From NCBI GenBank assembly GCA_037447655.1, contig JBBHKE010001321.1, positions 107,073 through 147,006 of the forward strand: a stretch of DNA of 39,934 nt, written 5' to 3'. How positions within the stretch are numbered: the first letter of the stretch is position 1; each line of letters starts with the position of its first letter. The position numbers and the translations under genes were made by a program. Under the pieces are notes generated by a model that worked only from the letters and a program-made list of their open reading frames with translations, was not told the origin of the DNA and did no database searches. This document shows positions 19,926 through 30,724 of this stretch, one piece after another. Origin of the DNA: Zygnema cylindricum. Lineage: Eukaryota; Streptophyta; Zygnematophyceae; Zygnematales; Zygnemataceae.

Positions 19926-22900
19926 CTAGTCAATCTTTAATTTCAGACCACACTTCTCCCTACAAAAAATTAGCTTAGGGGAAGGCACAGGTTTGGTCAT
20001 CATATCTGCTACCATCTCACTATCTGGTCTGTACTCTAAACTGATTATTTTGTTTTCTACTTTCTCTCTATCAAAGCTGAGTCTGATGTCCATGTGTTTG
20101 GCTTTAAAATGATGTTTAGGATTGGTAGAAATAGCGATTGCTGCCTGATTATCACAAAAGATTTTCTGCACACCACTCTTAAGGTGACCAAGCTCACCAA
20201 GCAAAGACTTGACCCACATCAATTCTTTTACAGCAGAGCAAGAGGCCATATACTCAGCCTCCATGGTGGACTGAGCAATAACTTTTTGTTGTTTGCTACT
20301 CCAACAGCAAGCCCCATCACCCACATATAATACATATCCAGAAGTGCATCTCCTCATCGAAGCATCACCATAACTGGCATCACTCCAAGTAGTGATGTCA
20401 ATATTCTCCCCACCCAAATGCAACCATAGATCCCTAGTTCCTATCAAATATCTAAGGACTCTCTTAGCTGCCTCACAATCCCTTTTAGTGGGAGCATTTA
20501 GACTTCTACTCAACACTCCTACAGCTGCAGCTAAATCCGGCCGGGTACAATTCATAAAATAGATTAGACTTCCCACTACTTGCTTGTAAGGAATAGTCTG
20601 CATGAACTTATGTTCTTCATGAGATAATTCCTTGTCTAAGAATATGAATCCTTCTTCCTCACTCCCCTCACTTCCCTTCTTCAACTCCATTGGAGCTGTA
20701 CAACTATTAGCTTTATCCATTTGAAATTTTTCAAGCATGTTCCCTATTGCTTCCTTTTGAGTCAATCTTATAATTTTTCTTTTTCGGTCTTTCTCTACTT
20801 CAATTCCCAAAATATATTTTGCTTCCCCCAAATCCTTCATTTCAAATCTCCCCTTAAGATCGGTTTTCAGTTTATTAACTTTTTCCATTGATTTACTTAA
20901 AACAAGCAAATCATCAACATAAATTGGAATAAATATAAAACCTTCCTCATATTCGAAAACATAGATTGAGTGATCTGAGCTGATCCGGATATATCCCAGA
21001 TTGGTAAGAAACTCATCAAGCTTCTTATTCCACTGTCGTGGCGCATGTTTCAAACCATAAAGAGATTTAATCAGCCGGCATACCTTACTCTCCTCTCCTT
21101 CCTCCACAAACCCTTCGGGTTGTCGCATGAAGATCTCCTCTTCCAATTCTCCATGCATAAAGGTTGTTTTGATGTCCATCTAGTGCACTTCCATGTCTTC
21201 CGCTGCTGCCAGGCTGAGAAGTATGCGGACGGAGGGAAATCTGACCACCGGGGCAAAGGTTTCCTCGTAGTCAATTCCCTCCTTTTGTGTAAATCCCTTT
21301 GCCACTAGTCGGGCCTTGTAGCGCTCGATTGTGTTATCTGGGTTCAGTTTTAATTTGAAAACACACTAACAACCGATTGGTTTTCGGTAAGGTGGACAAT
21401 CCACCAGCTCCTAAGTATCGGCTGCCATAATTGAGGCCATCTCCTCATTGATGGCTGTCTTCCACCGATTTCTTTCGGGACAAGTCATCGCCTCTCCATA
21501 AGTTTGAGGTTCATCTTGATGAGATATTTTAGTTACAATGTTATTAACCTCTTTTTCTTGCAGTTTTTTGCTACTTCTCTTTCCCCCCTCAAAATCTGAG
21601 GCCGAAATAGATGGTTCTCGTGAATTCTTTCGAACAAACTCGGTTTCTCCCCTATCCCTTGATTCCGAATCAATTTCCACCACGTCTTCCGCTTCGGGTA
21701 GAGTTGTCACTGGAGTTTCCACAGTCGAGTCCTTTTTGGTATGATTTATACCTGCAAGAATGTCATCTTCTCTAAAACTTGGATAGTTAGGAAGCTCAAA
21801 GTCATCGGAATTTTTTGACTCAAATCTGATTTTTACTGACTTTCTATACTTGAAGGGATCCACAGACTTTCCTTCATCCATAACTACTAGATGCTTTACT
21901 AAGATTATATCTTCCCTTTTTAGATCATAAACTCTATATCCTTTAACATCCTCATCATATCTTAATAAGTATCCCGGTTTTTCTTTAGGATCTAGCTTCC
22001 AATTGGACCGATCAATATCTAGAATGAATACTTGACTGCCGAAAACCTTTAAGTGAGATATATCTGGTTTCCGACCTGTCCATCTCTCATAAGGTGTTTG
22101 ATCTTTTATAGCTGAAGTAAGAACTCTATTTTTGAGGTAATTAGCACAGTTCATTGCTTCTGCCCAAAACCTTTTTCCTATCTTCTTATGTGACAACATA
22201 CTTCTAGCACTATCACTTAGTGTTCTATTTAACCTTTCAGCTACCCCATTCTGTTCTGGGTTTTCTGGAACTGTCTTTTGGTGTTGGACCCCATCTTCCC
22301 TCAGAAAATCCTCAAACTGGTTAGAAGTATACTCTCCACCATTGTCACTCCGTATTCTCTTGATTGGAGTTTCATGGAGTTTGTCGCTCCATGCTTTGTA
22401 TTATCTAAAACAATCTTGAGCTTCAGACTTGTTTTTCAAAAAATACACTCGGGAATACCGAGACCAATCATCAGTGATAGTCATCATTAATCTCTGCCCC
22501 CCCGGTGAGGGCACTTTAGCCGGTCCCCAAATATCTGTGTGTACTAGATCTAGAAATTTTTCTCCCTTATAGGTGGTTGTTTTAGGAAAGGGTAATATGT
22601 GTGTTTTACCTTGAGCACATCCACTACAATCACTTATATTATCATTCTCACTGAACTTAATCCCTTCCACCACTCCCATCTTTTTCGTCTCTCTTAACTT
22701 GTCTAGATTCACATGCCCAAGCCTCTTATGCCATATCATAATTTCATGAACACCAGCATAATAAAGTTTCTTCTTTTCATTACTTAAAACCAGCCTAAAC
22801 ATCACATGGCTACCTTTCTCAGCAATGAAATAGACATCCTCCTCAAAACTAGCAGTAAAGACTCCTTCCCTAGTGCTAGTAAAAAAAACCTTATCATCTA

Positions 22901-23239
22901 ATACGGATATAGAGATGAGGTTTTTGTTCAGCTCCGGAATAAACAAGACATCGGAGAATGTTACTACGGATTTCTTTCCTTCTACTAACACTTTCAAATC
23001 TACCGATCCTACAAGAGTAGTGGTGACTATCCTCCCATCCCCGTAATCTATCTCTACGGTGGGAATATTTCTTATCTTAGTGAACAGGTGCCTATCCTTA
23101 CACATGTGCATGGAGGCACCTGAATCTACAATCCAGCCTACTTCACCTTTCAATCCACCATAAGCACATTTCTACCTTCGTGGAATTTCGACCTCGTTTT
23201 TCGCCTCCAACTCCTCATCTAAAAGGAGCTCATCGTCCT
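19926..23239 (-). pseudogene. Element E' gag-pol, 3' part (left of insertion D)
   Basis: Continues the gag frame that D interrupted: DELLLDEELEAKNEVEIPRR, stop TAG at 23172-23174, then GWIVDSGASMHMCKDRHLF (protease), FSDVLFIPELNKNL, the integrase zinc site DCSGCAQGK and core with SDNGGEYTSNQF. There are further stops at 22401-22403, 21411-21413, 21366-21368 and 21180-21182. From 21179 to 19926 the frame is open for 417 codons and covers the palm of reverse transcriptase (from MDIKTTFMHGELEEEIF), YVDDLLVLSKS and the complete RNase H ending VADMMTKPVPSPK. Six nonsense codons in the whole gag-pol, counting one in the 5' part, make it inactive. Five of the six fit a C-to-T or G-to-A change. Confidence 0.9.
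23235..23239. repeat. Target-site duplication of element D, left copy
   Basis: GTCCT before the left LTR of D, matched by GTCCT at 29675-29679. Removing D and one copy restores the gag sequence seen uninterrupted in E near 35080-35095. Confidence 0.92.
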
Positions 23240-24281
23240 TGTGACTCTGAGACCTCCATAAGTCCTCAGAGTGGACAGCTTCCAAGAAGCCTCTAGGATA
23301 ATCCTGACCCCTTTGTGTTTAAGGAAAGATAACTGCCACCCTGGCAGACAAAAACGCTGACCAACTTCACCCCTGTGAAGACAAGACTCCCCTGAGTCGA
23401 TAGCAAAAAGAATCTTTGAATTTGCTCCCCTGAGCAGTAAGTTATGGGGGGTCAAAGTTGACCTTTTGTACAGAAGCTCTCTGGGAGAGGGGGTCCTATC
23501 TTCTAATTTTTCTAAGTCCTATCTCTCTCACAGACTCTATCTACTGATGTACGGAACCAATCAGAATTGAGTTCCGTACGTAAAAGTACAGCCGCCGGTG
23601 TACTTTATGTACGGACATTGTACGACATGGCCAAAATGTCGACACATGTCAAATCCGGATTCGGTGCCATGATCTCCGGAGATTCTACGATCCAACGGAA
23701 TTTCGCCACGCGTCATCCGATGTGGCGATGGCCACAAACCGCCGAAATCTTCCTCCGTGATCTCGGCGCTAATCCCGGCCGTCCGATTAAATTCAGATTT
23801 AATCGTGGCCGTAATAAATACATGCGCGGTATTTATTTCACTTCCGAAACAAATGCGCGGTATTGATTCGTAATCCGTACTATCATTCGTACCGGATCTA
23901 TGCATCCCGTAAATCGTAACAGTTAAATGAATTATCGTACGTATTCTAATTTATATAATTATCAAACTACATATCACGTAATACTACTGCTAGATCTAAC
24001 GTCTAAGGCTACCGGCTATTTCCTGTCTGCCGGCCGGTAGGTACAAGGATCAAATCCTGCCGCCGGCACATTCCTTTTAAATAAATAAATAAACCCTAGT
24101 ATAAAATTCCCGTAAACCTCAGGATAGCCAAGGTAGCCATGGCTCTAGCTTCCTCTCCAATTTCTCAGTGACTGCGACAAGTTTGAGATTTGGAGAGAGA
24201 AGTTAGAGGTAGACTGCCTCGGCTTCTTTCTATATTTCTATTTAGACCTAGAAAATACTAATAAAACCATTAGTTTCTACA
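23240..24281 (-). repeat. 3' LTR of element D
   Basis: 1042 bp, opening TGTGACTCTGAG where its partner has TGAAACTCTGAG. From about 23561 to the right end it looks identical to the partner LTR; the left 320 bp (R/U5 side) carry about twenty differences. Landmarks: GTAC-rich hairpin at 23574-23614, a G-box that has become GCCACGCGTC, T-arm-like motif at 24040-24060 inside a TGCCGG/CCGGCA stem, U3 hairpin at 24132-24218. A polypurine tract follows from 24282. Confidence 0.93.
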
Positions 24282-24294
24282 CTCCCCTTATTTT

Positions 24295-27200
24295 CTAGTC
24301 AATCTTTAATTTCAGACCACACTTCTCCCTGCAAAAAATTAGCTTAGGGGAAGGCACAGGTTTGGTCATCATATCTGCTACCATCTCACTATCTGGTCTG
24401 TACTCTAAACTGATTATTTTGTTTTCTACTTTCTCTCTAACAAAACTGAGTCTGATGTCCATGTATTTGGCTTTAAAATGGTGTTTAGGATTGGCAGAGA
24501 TAGCGATTGCTGCCTGATTATCACAAAATATTTTCTGCACACCACTCTTAAGGTGACCAAGCTCACCAAGCAAAGACTTGACCCACATCAATTCTTTTAC
24601 AGCAGAGCAAGAGGCCATATACTCAGCCTCCATGGTGGACTGAGCAATAACCTTTTGCTGTTTGCTACTCCAACAGCAAGCCCCATCACCCACATATAAT
24701 ACATATCCAGAAGTACATCTCCTCATCGGAGCATCACCATAACTGGCATCACTCCAAGTAGTGATGTCAGTATTCTCCCCACCCAAATGCAACCATAGAT
24801 CTCTAGTTCCTACCAAGTATCTAAGGACTCTCTTAGCTGCCTCCCAATCCTTCTTAGTGGGAGCATTTAGACTTCTACTCAGCACTCCTACAGCTGCAGC
24901 TAAATCCGGCCGGGTACAATTCATAAAATAGATTAGACTTCCCACTACTTGCCTGTAAGGAATAGTCTGCATGAACTTCTGTTCATCAGGAGATAATTCC
25001 TCGTCTAAGACTATGACTCCTTCTTCCTCACTCCCCTCACTTCCCTTCTTCAACTCCATTGGAGTTGTACAACTATTAGCTTTATCCATTTGAAATTTTT
25101 CAAGCATGTTCCCTATTGCTTCTTTTTGAGTCAATCTTATAATTTTCCTTTTTCGGTCTCTCTCTACTTGAATTCCCAAAATATATCTTGCTTCTCCCAT
25201 ATCCTTCATTTCAAATCTCCCCTTAAGATCGGTTTTCAGTTTGTTAATTTTTTCCATTGATTTACTTAATACAAGCAAATCATCAACATAAATTGCAATA
25301 AATATCAAACCTTCCTCATCTTCGAAAACATAGATTGAGTGATCTGAGCTGATCCGAATACATCCCAGACCGGTAAGAAACTCATCAAGCTTCTTATTCC
25401 ATTGTCGAGGTGCCTGTTTCAAACCATAAAGAGATTTAATCAGCCGGCATACCTTACTCTCCTCTCCTTCTTCCACAAACCCTTCGGGTTGTCGCATGAA
25501 GATCTCCTCTTCCAATTCTCCATGCAAAAAGGCTGTTTTTATGTCCATCTGGTGCACTTCCATGTCTTCCGCCGCCGCTAAACTGAGAAGTATGCGGACG
25601 GAGGGAAATCTGACCACCGGAGCAAAGGTTTCCTCGTAGTCAATTCCTTCCTTTTGTGTAAATCCCTTTGCCACTAATCTGGCCTTGTAGCGCTCGATTG
25701 TGTTATCTGGGTTCAGTTTTAGTTTGAAAACCCACTTACAACCGATTGGTTTTCGGTTAGGTGGACAGTCCACCAGCTCCCAAGTATCGGCTGCCATGAT
25801 TGAAGCCATCTCCTCATTGATGGCTGTCTTCCATCGGTTTCTTTCTGGACAAGTCATCGCCTCTCCATAAGTTTGAGGTTCATCTTGATGAGATAGTTTA
25901 GTTACCTTGTTAATAACCTGTTTTTCTTGCAGTCTTTTGCTACTTCTCCTCCCCCCCTCAAAATCTGAGGCCGGAATAGATGGTTCTCGTGGATTCTTTC
26001 GAACAAACTCGGCTTCTCCCCTATCCCTTGATTCCGAATCAATTTCCACCACGTCTTCCGCTTCGAGTAGAGTTGTCACTGGAGTTTCCACAGCCGAGTC
26101 CTTTTCGGTCTGATTTGTTCCTGCAAGAATGTCATCTTCTCTAAAACCTGGATAGTTAGGAAGCTCAAAGTCATCGGAATTTTCTGACTCAAATCTGATT
26201 TTTACTGACTTCGTATATTTGAAGGGATCTACAGACTTTCCTTCATCCATAACTACTAGATGCTTTACTAAGATTATATCTTCCCTTTTTAGATCATAAA
26301 CTCTATATCCTTTAATATCTTCATCATATCCTAATAAGTATCCTGGTTTTCCTTTAGGATCTAGCTTCCAATTGGACCGATCAGTATCTAGACTGAACAC
26401 TTGACTGCCGAAAACCTTTAAGTGAGATATGTCTGGTTTCCGGCCTGTCCATCTCTCATAAGGTGTTTGATCTTTTATAGCTGAAGTAAGAACTCTATTC
26501 TTGAGGTAATTAGCACAGTTCATTGCTTCTGCCCAAAACCTTTTCCCTATCCTTTTATCTGACAACATACTTCTAGCACTATCACTTAGTGTTCTATTTA
26601 ACCTCTCAGCTACCCCATTCTGTTCAGGATTTTCTGGAACTGTCTTTTGGTGTTGAACCCCATCTTCCCTCAGAAAATCCTCAAACTGGTTAGAAGTATA
26701 CTCTCCACCATTGTCACTCCTTACTCTCTTGATTGGAGTTTCATGGAGTTTTTCGCTCCATGCTTTATATTGTCTAAAACAATTCTCAGCTTCGGACTTG
26801 TTTTTCAAAAAATATACCCGGGAATACCGAGACCAATCATCAGTTATAGTCATCATAAATCTCTTCCCCCCCGGTGAGGGCACTTTAGCCGGTCCCCAAA
26901 TATCTGTGTGTACTAGATCTAGAATTTTTTCTCCCTTATAGGTGGCTGACTTAGGAAAGGGTAATCTGTGTGCTTTACCTTGAGCTTATCCACTACAATC
27001 ACTTATATCATCACTCTCACTGAACTGAATCCCTTCCACCACTCCCATCTTTTTCATCTCTCTTAACTTATCTAGATTCACATGCCCAAGCCTCTTATGC
27101 CACATCATAATATCATGAACACCAGCATAATAAAGTTTCTTCTTTTCATTACTTAAGATCAGCCTAAACATCCCATGGCTACCTTTCTCAGCAATGAAAT

Positions 27201-28652
27201 AGACATCATCCTCAAAACTAGCAGTAAAGACTCCTTCCCTAGTGCTAGTAAAAAAACCCTTATCATCTAATACTGATGTAGAGATAAGATTTTTGTTCAG
27301 CTCCGGAATAAACAATACATCGGAGAATGTTAATATGGATGTCTTTCCTTCCACTAACACTTTTAGATCTACCGATCCTACAAGAGTAGTGGTGACTATC
27401 CTCCCATCCCCGTACTCTATCTCTACGGTGGGAATCTTTCTTATCTTAGTGAACAGGTGTCTATCCTTACACATGTGCATGGAGGCACCTGAATCTACAA
27501 TCCAGCCTGCTTCACCTTTCAATCCACCGTACGCACATTTCTGCCTCCGTGGAATTTCGACCTCATTTTTCGCCTCCAACTCCTCATCCAAAAGGAGCTC
27601 ATCGTCCTCGTCCTCGGATTCAGCCTCAAGTACCTGTGTGACAAGGGCCTTTTTCTTTCCTCTCGGGGTACCACAGGTCTGCCCCTCCTTTAACCGAAGC
27701 TCGGTTAGCTTAGTGCACTCTGCCATATAGTGCCCCGGTTTCTTACAAAAATGACATAGTCCTTTGGGAGCCCTTGGTTCGAACTCATCGGCCGGTTTTT
27801 TCTGCTCCCTACCCCCATAGTTTCCGACCGGTTTTCGGGAATCCCTGTTCCTCCAATCAGTCGCTGTTGCCAAGGCTTGGCCACTCTTTCCTCCCCTTCG
27901 GATCTCAATTGTATTCTCTTGAACGAGAATCATTCCTACCACTGAGTTCCATATCCACCTTGAGTCAGGCAAGTCCTGCACACGGTAAACTATGTTCACG
28001 AACTCATCAGGTAACTTCATCAGTAAACAGTTAACCTTTTCTTTTTCACTAAAATCTTTTCCCGCACTCTCTAGCTCCATGAAGAGTGTAGCAAGCTCAT
28101 TGCAAAAATCCAACATATTTCCCCCTTTGTATACATACTCCTTAACTTTCTGATCAGCCAACTGTTGTTGCTGAATCGTACCACTTCGGTACATCTCTAT
28201 GAGAGCCATCCAAAGATCGGATGCCCTTTCTACCTGCAAATGAGGACATGCAAGTCCTTGAGTGAGATGGCGTAGGATGAAGTGCTTTGCCGCCATATTG
28301 TTGAAGTCCCAGGTTTCAGTATCATTCTCCTCGTTCCTCGGAATAGGTGACATGAATGCCGAACCAGTTGCTATTGGTGTGGTCGTCTCCTTCTCCTTTC
28401 CTTTGTCCACCACCTCTCCTTCTTTTGTTTCCTCCGTTGAAGGTGGATCCTCTTTCCTGGTGAATCTGCTTCCTCCAAACCCTGGAGGAATTCCAAGACT
28501 TGATGGACGTCCCAACCGTCCACTCACTATCCCCCAAAACCTTTTTTCGCATAGAGCTCCTATCATCATACTTTCCCAGTATATGAATCCAGTTCCATTA
28601 AAGATTGGTACCTAGAGGGTGGGCCCATAACCTGAAACTCTGAGACCTCCAT
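24295..28652 (-). pseudogene. Element D gag-pol polyprotein, two lesions
   Basis: One gag-pol frame of about 1450 codons. It opens at 28652 in the LTR (MEVSEFQVMGP) and loses frame near 28611, where CTCTAGGTACC lacks one base found in E. From 28569 it is open for 527 codons: gag core (HFILRHLTQGL, YVYKGGNMLDFCNEL, LLMKLPDEF), CCHC knuckle CHFCKKPGHYMAEC, then DSGA protease and the integrase zinc site. A TAA at 26986-26988 replaces the first-named cysteine codon of CAQGK (DCSG-stop-AQGK). From 26985 to 24295 the frame is open again: integrase core (TDIWGPA, SDNGGEYTSNQF, QNGVAERLN), RT (HQMDIKTAFLHGELEEEIF, YVDDLLVLSKS) and complete RNase H. It is the best source here for the family's protein layout. 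Confidence 0.93.
28618..28632 (-). promoter_or_regulatory. Primer-binding site of element D
   Basis: GGTGGGCCCATAACC on the plus strand, directly left of the LTR. The element RNA is complementary to fifteen bases of an initiator tRNA-Met anticodon arm. The CAT at 28626-28628 is at once the anticodon match and, on the minus strand, methionine 9 of gag. Confidence 0.85.
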
Positions 28653-29674
28653 AAGTCCTCAGAGTGGACAGCTTCCAAGAAGCCTCTAGGATAATCCTGA
28701 CCCCTTTGTGTTTCAGCAAAAAAAACTACCACCCTGGCAGACAAAAACTCTGACCACCTGCACCTCTGTGAAGGCAAGACTCCCCTGAGTCAATAGCAAA
28801 AATAATCTCTGAATTTGCTCCCCTGAGCAGTAAGTTATGGAGGGTCAAAGTTGACCTTTTGTACAGAAGCTCTCTGGGAGAGAGGGTCCTATCTCCTAAT
28901 TTTTCTAAGTCCTATCTCTCTCACAGACTATATCTACTGATGTACGGAACCAATCAGAATTGAGTTCCGTACGTAAAAGTACAGCCGCCGGTGTACTTTA
29001 TGTACGGACATTGTACGACATGGCCAAAATGTCGACACATGTCAAATCCGGATTCGGTGCCATGATCTCCGGAGATTCTACGATCCAACGGAATTTCGCC
29101 ACGCGTCATCCGATGTGGCGATGGCCACAAACCGCCGAAATCTTCCTCCGTGATCTCGGCGCTAATCCCGGCCGTCCGATTAAATTCAGATTTAATCGTG
29201 GCCGTAATAAATACATGCGCGGTATTTATTTCACTTCCGAAACAAATGCGCGGTATTGATTCGTAATCCGTACTATCATTCGTACCGGATCTATGCATCC
29301 CGTAAATCGTAACAGTTAAATGAATTATCGTACGTATTCTAATTTATATAATTATCAAACTACATATCACGTAATACTACTGCTAGATCTAACGTCTAAG
29401 GCTACCGGCTATTTCCTGTCTGCCGGCCGGTAGGTACAAGGATCAAATCCTGCCGCCGGCACATTCCTTTTAAATAAATAAATAAACCCTAGTATAAAAT
29501 TCCCGTAAACCTCAGGATAGCCAAGGTAGCCATGGCTCTAGCTTCCTCTCCAATTTCTCAGTGACTGCGACAAGTTTGAGATTTGGAGAGAGAAGTTAGA
29601 GGTAGACTGCCTCGGCTTCTTTCTATATTTCTATTTAGACCTAGAAAATACTAATAAAACCATTAGTTTCTACA
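28633..29674 (-). repeat. 5' LTR of element D
   Basis: 1042 bp, TGAAACTCTGAG...TTTCTACA. Landmarks: GTAC-rich hairpin at 28967-29007, T-arm-like motif at 29433-29452, U3 hairpin at 29525-29611. Its R/U5 side is closer to the E-type LTRs than that of its partner at 23240. GTCCT follows at 29675-29679. Confidence 0.93.
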
Positions 29675-30724
29675 GTCCTCGTCCTCGGATTCCGCCTCAT
29701 GTACCTGTGTCACAAGGGCCTTTTTCTTTCCTCTCGGGGTACCACCGGTCTGCCCCTCCTTTAACCAAAGCTCGGTTAGCTTAGTGCACTCTGCCATATA
29801 GTGCCCAGGTTTCTTACAAAAATGACATAAACCTTTGGGAGCCCTTGGTCCAAACTCGTCGGTCTGATTTTTCTGCTCCCTCCCCCCATAGTTTCCGACC
29901 GGTTTCCGGGAATCCTTGTTCCTCCAATCTGTCGCAGTTGCGAAGGCTTGGCCACTCTTTCCTCCCATTCGGATCTCAATCGTATTCTTCCGAACGAGAA
30001 TCATCCCTACCACTGAGTTGCATATCAACCTTGAGTTCGGCAAGTCGTGCACACGGTTGACTATGTTCTCGAACTCATCGGGTAACTTCATCAGTAAACA
30101 GTTAACCTTTTCTTTTTCACTAAAATCTTTTCCCGCACTCTCTAGCTCAATGAAGAGTGTAGCAAGCTCATTGCAAAAATACAATATCTTCCCCCCTTTG
30201 TATACATACTCCTTAACTTTTTGATCAATCAACTGTTGATGCTGAATCGTACCACTTCGGTACATCTCTATAAGAGCCATCCAAAGATCGGATGCTCTTT
30301 CTACCTGCAAATGAGGACATGCAAGTCCTTAAGTGAGATCTCGTAGGATGAAGTGTTTTGCCGCCTTATTGTTGAAGTCCCAGGTTTCAGTATCATTCTC
30401 CTCGTTCCTCGGAATAGGTGACATGAATGCCGTACCAGTTGCTATTGGTGTGGTCGCCTCCTTCTCCTTTCCTTTGCCCACCACTTCTCCTAGCTTTGTT
30501 TCCTCCATTGAAGGTGGATCCTCTTTCCTGGTGAATCTGCTTCCTCCAAACCCTGGAGGGATTCCAAGACTTGATGGACGCCCCAACCGTCCACTCACTA
30601 TCCCCCAAAACCTTTTTTCGCATAGAGCTCCTATCATCATACTTTCCCAGTATATGAAGCCAGTTCCATTGAAGAATGGTACCCTAGAGGATGGGCCCAT
30701 AACCTGAAACTCTGAGACCTCCAT
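29675..30724 (-). pseudogene. Element E' gag, 5' part (right of insertion D)
   Basis: Opens at 30724 in the LTR with MEVSEFQVMGPSSRVPFFNG, then WGIVSGRLGRPSS and the block NDTETWDFNNKAAKHFILRDLT. A TAA at 30329-30331 replaces the CAA of the TQGL motif. The frame then continues, with MQVERASDLWMALIEMYRSG, YVYKGGKILYFCNEL, LLMKLPDEFENI and the knuckle CHFCKKPGHYMAEC, until it runs into the LTR of D. Private changes shared with E (NSRLICNSVV, IEIRMGGKSGQA) show that E' and E belong to one subfamily. PBS at 30692-30704. Confidence 0.9.
30692..30704 (-). promoter_or_regulatory. Primer-binding site of element E'
   Basis: TGGGCCCATAACC on the plus strand, next to the shared LTR; preceded by GA where B, A and D have GG, so thirteen bases match the initiator anticodon arm. 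Confidence 0.8.

Larger units (their letters stand above)
23240..29674 (-). mobile_element. Copia element D, near-intact, nested in gag of E'
   Basis: 6435 bp, two 1042-bp LTRs, TSD GTCCT, PBS and polypurine tract in place. Only two disabling changes are visible in gag-pol: a one-base deletion near 28611 and a stop at 26986-26988. About 720 bp of the LTR pair on the U3 side appear identical by eye, so it is the youngest insertion in the window. Confidence 0.94.

Noticed and set aside
26986-26988. Stop-codon readthrough in element D
   Set aside because: The stop sits in the integrase zinc site, not at a gag/pol border, and E has an ordinary cysteine codon there.
27242-27730. Plus-strand 162-codon frame, and similar plus-strand frames at 28262-28615, 30333-30707, 35741-36115 and 6336-6761
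   Set aside because: They are antisense shadows of gag-pol; their sequence is fully explained by the coding strand.
28618-28632. Animal host inferred from the GGGCCCATAACC anticodon arm
   Set aside because: The C before the anticodon is also found in plant initiator tRNA, and the extra GG before TGGG in three elements fits the plant stem better. G-box motifs and the T-arm-like motif also favour a plant, though this remains an inference.
28954-29298. Minus-strand 114-codon frame identical to one at 23561-23905, with a 99-codon plus-strand frame in each place
   Set aside because: Both lie inside the LTRs of element D; their identity reflects LTR identity. Neither shows a known domain, and the matching E-type LTRs hold only altered or broken versions.
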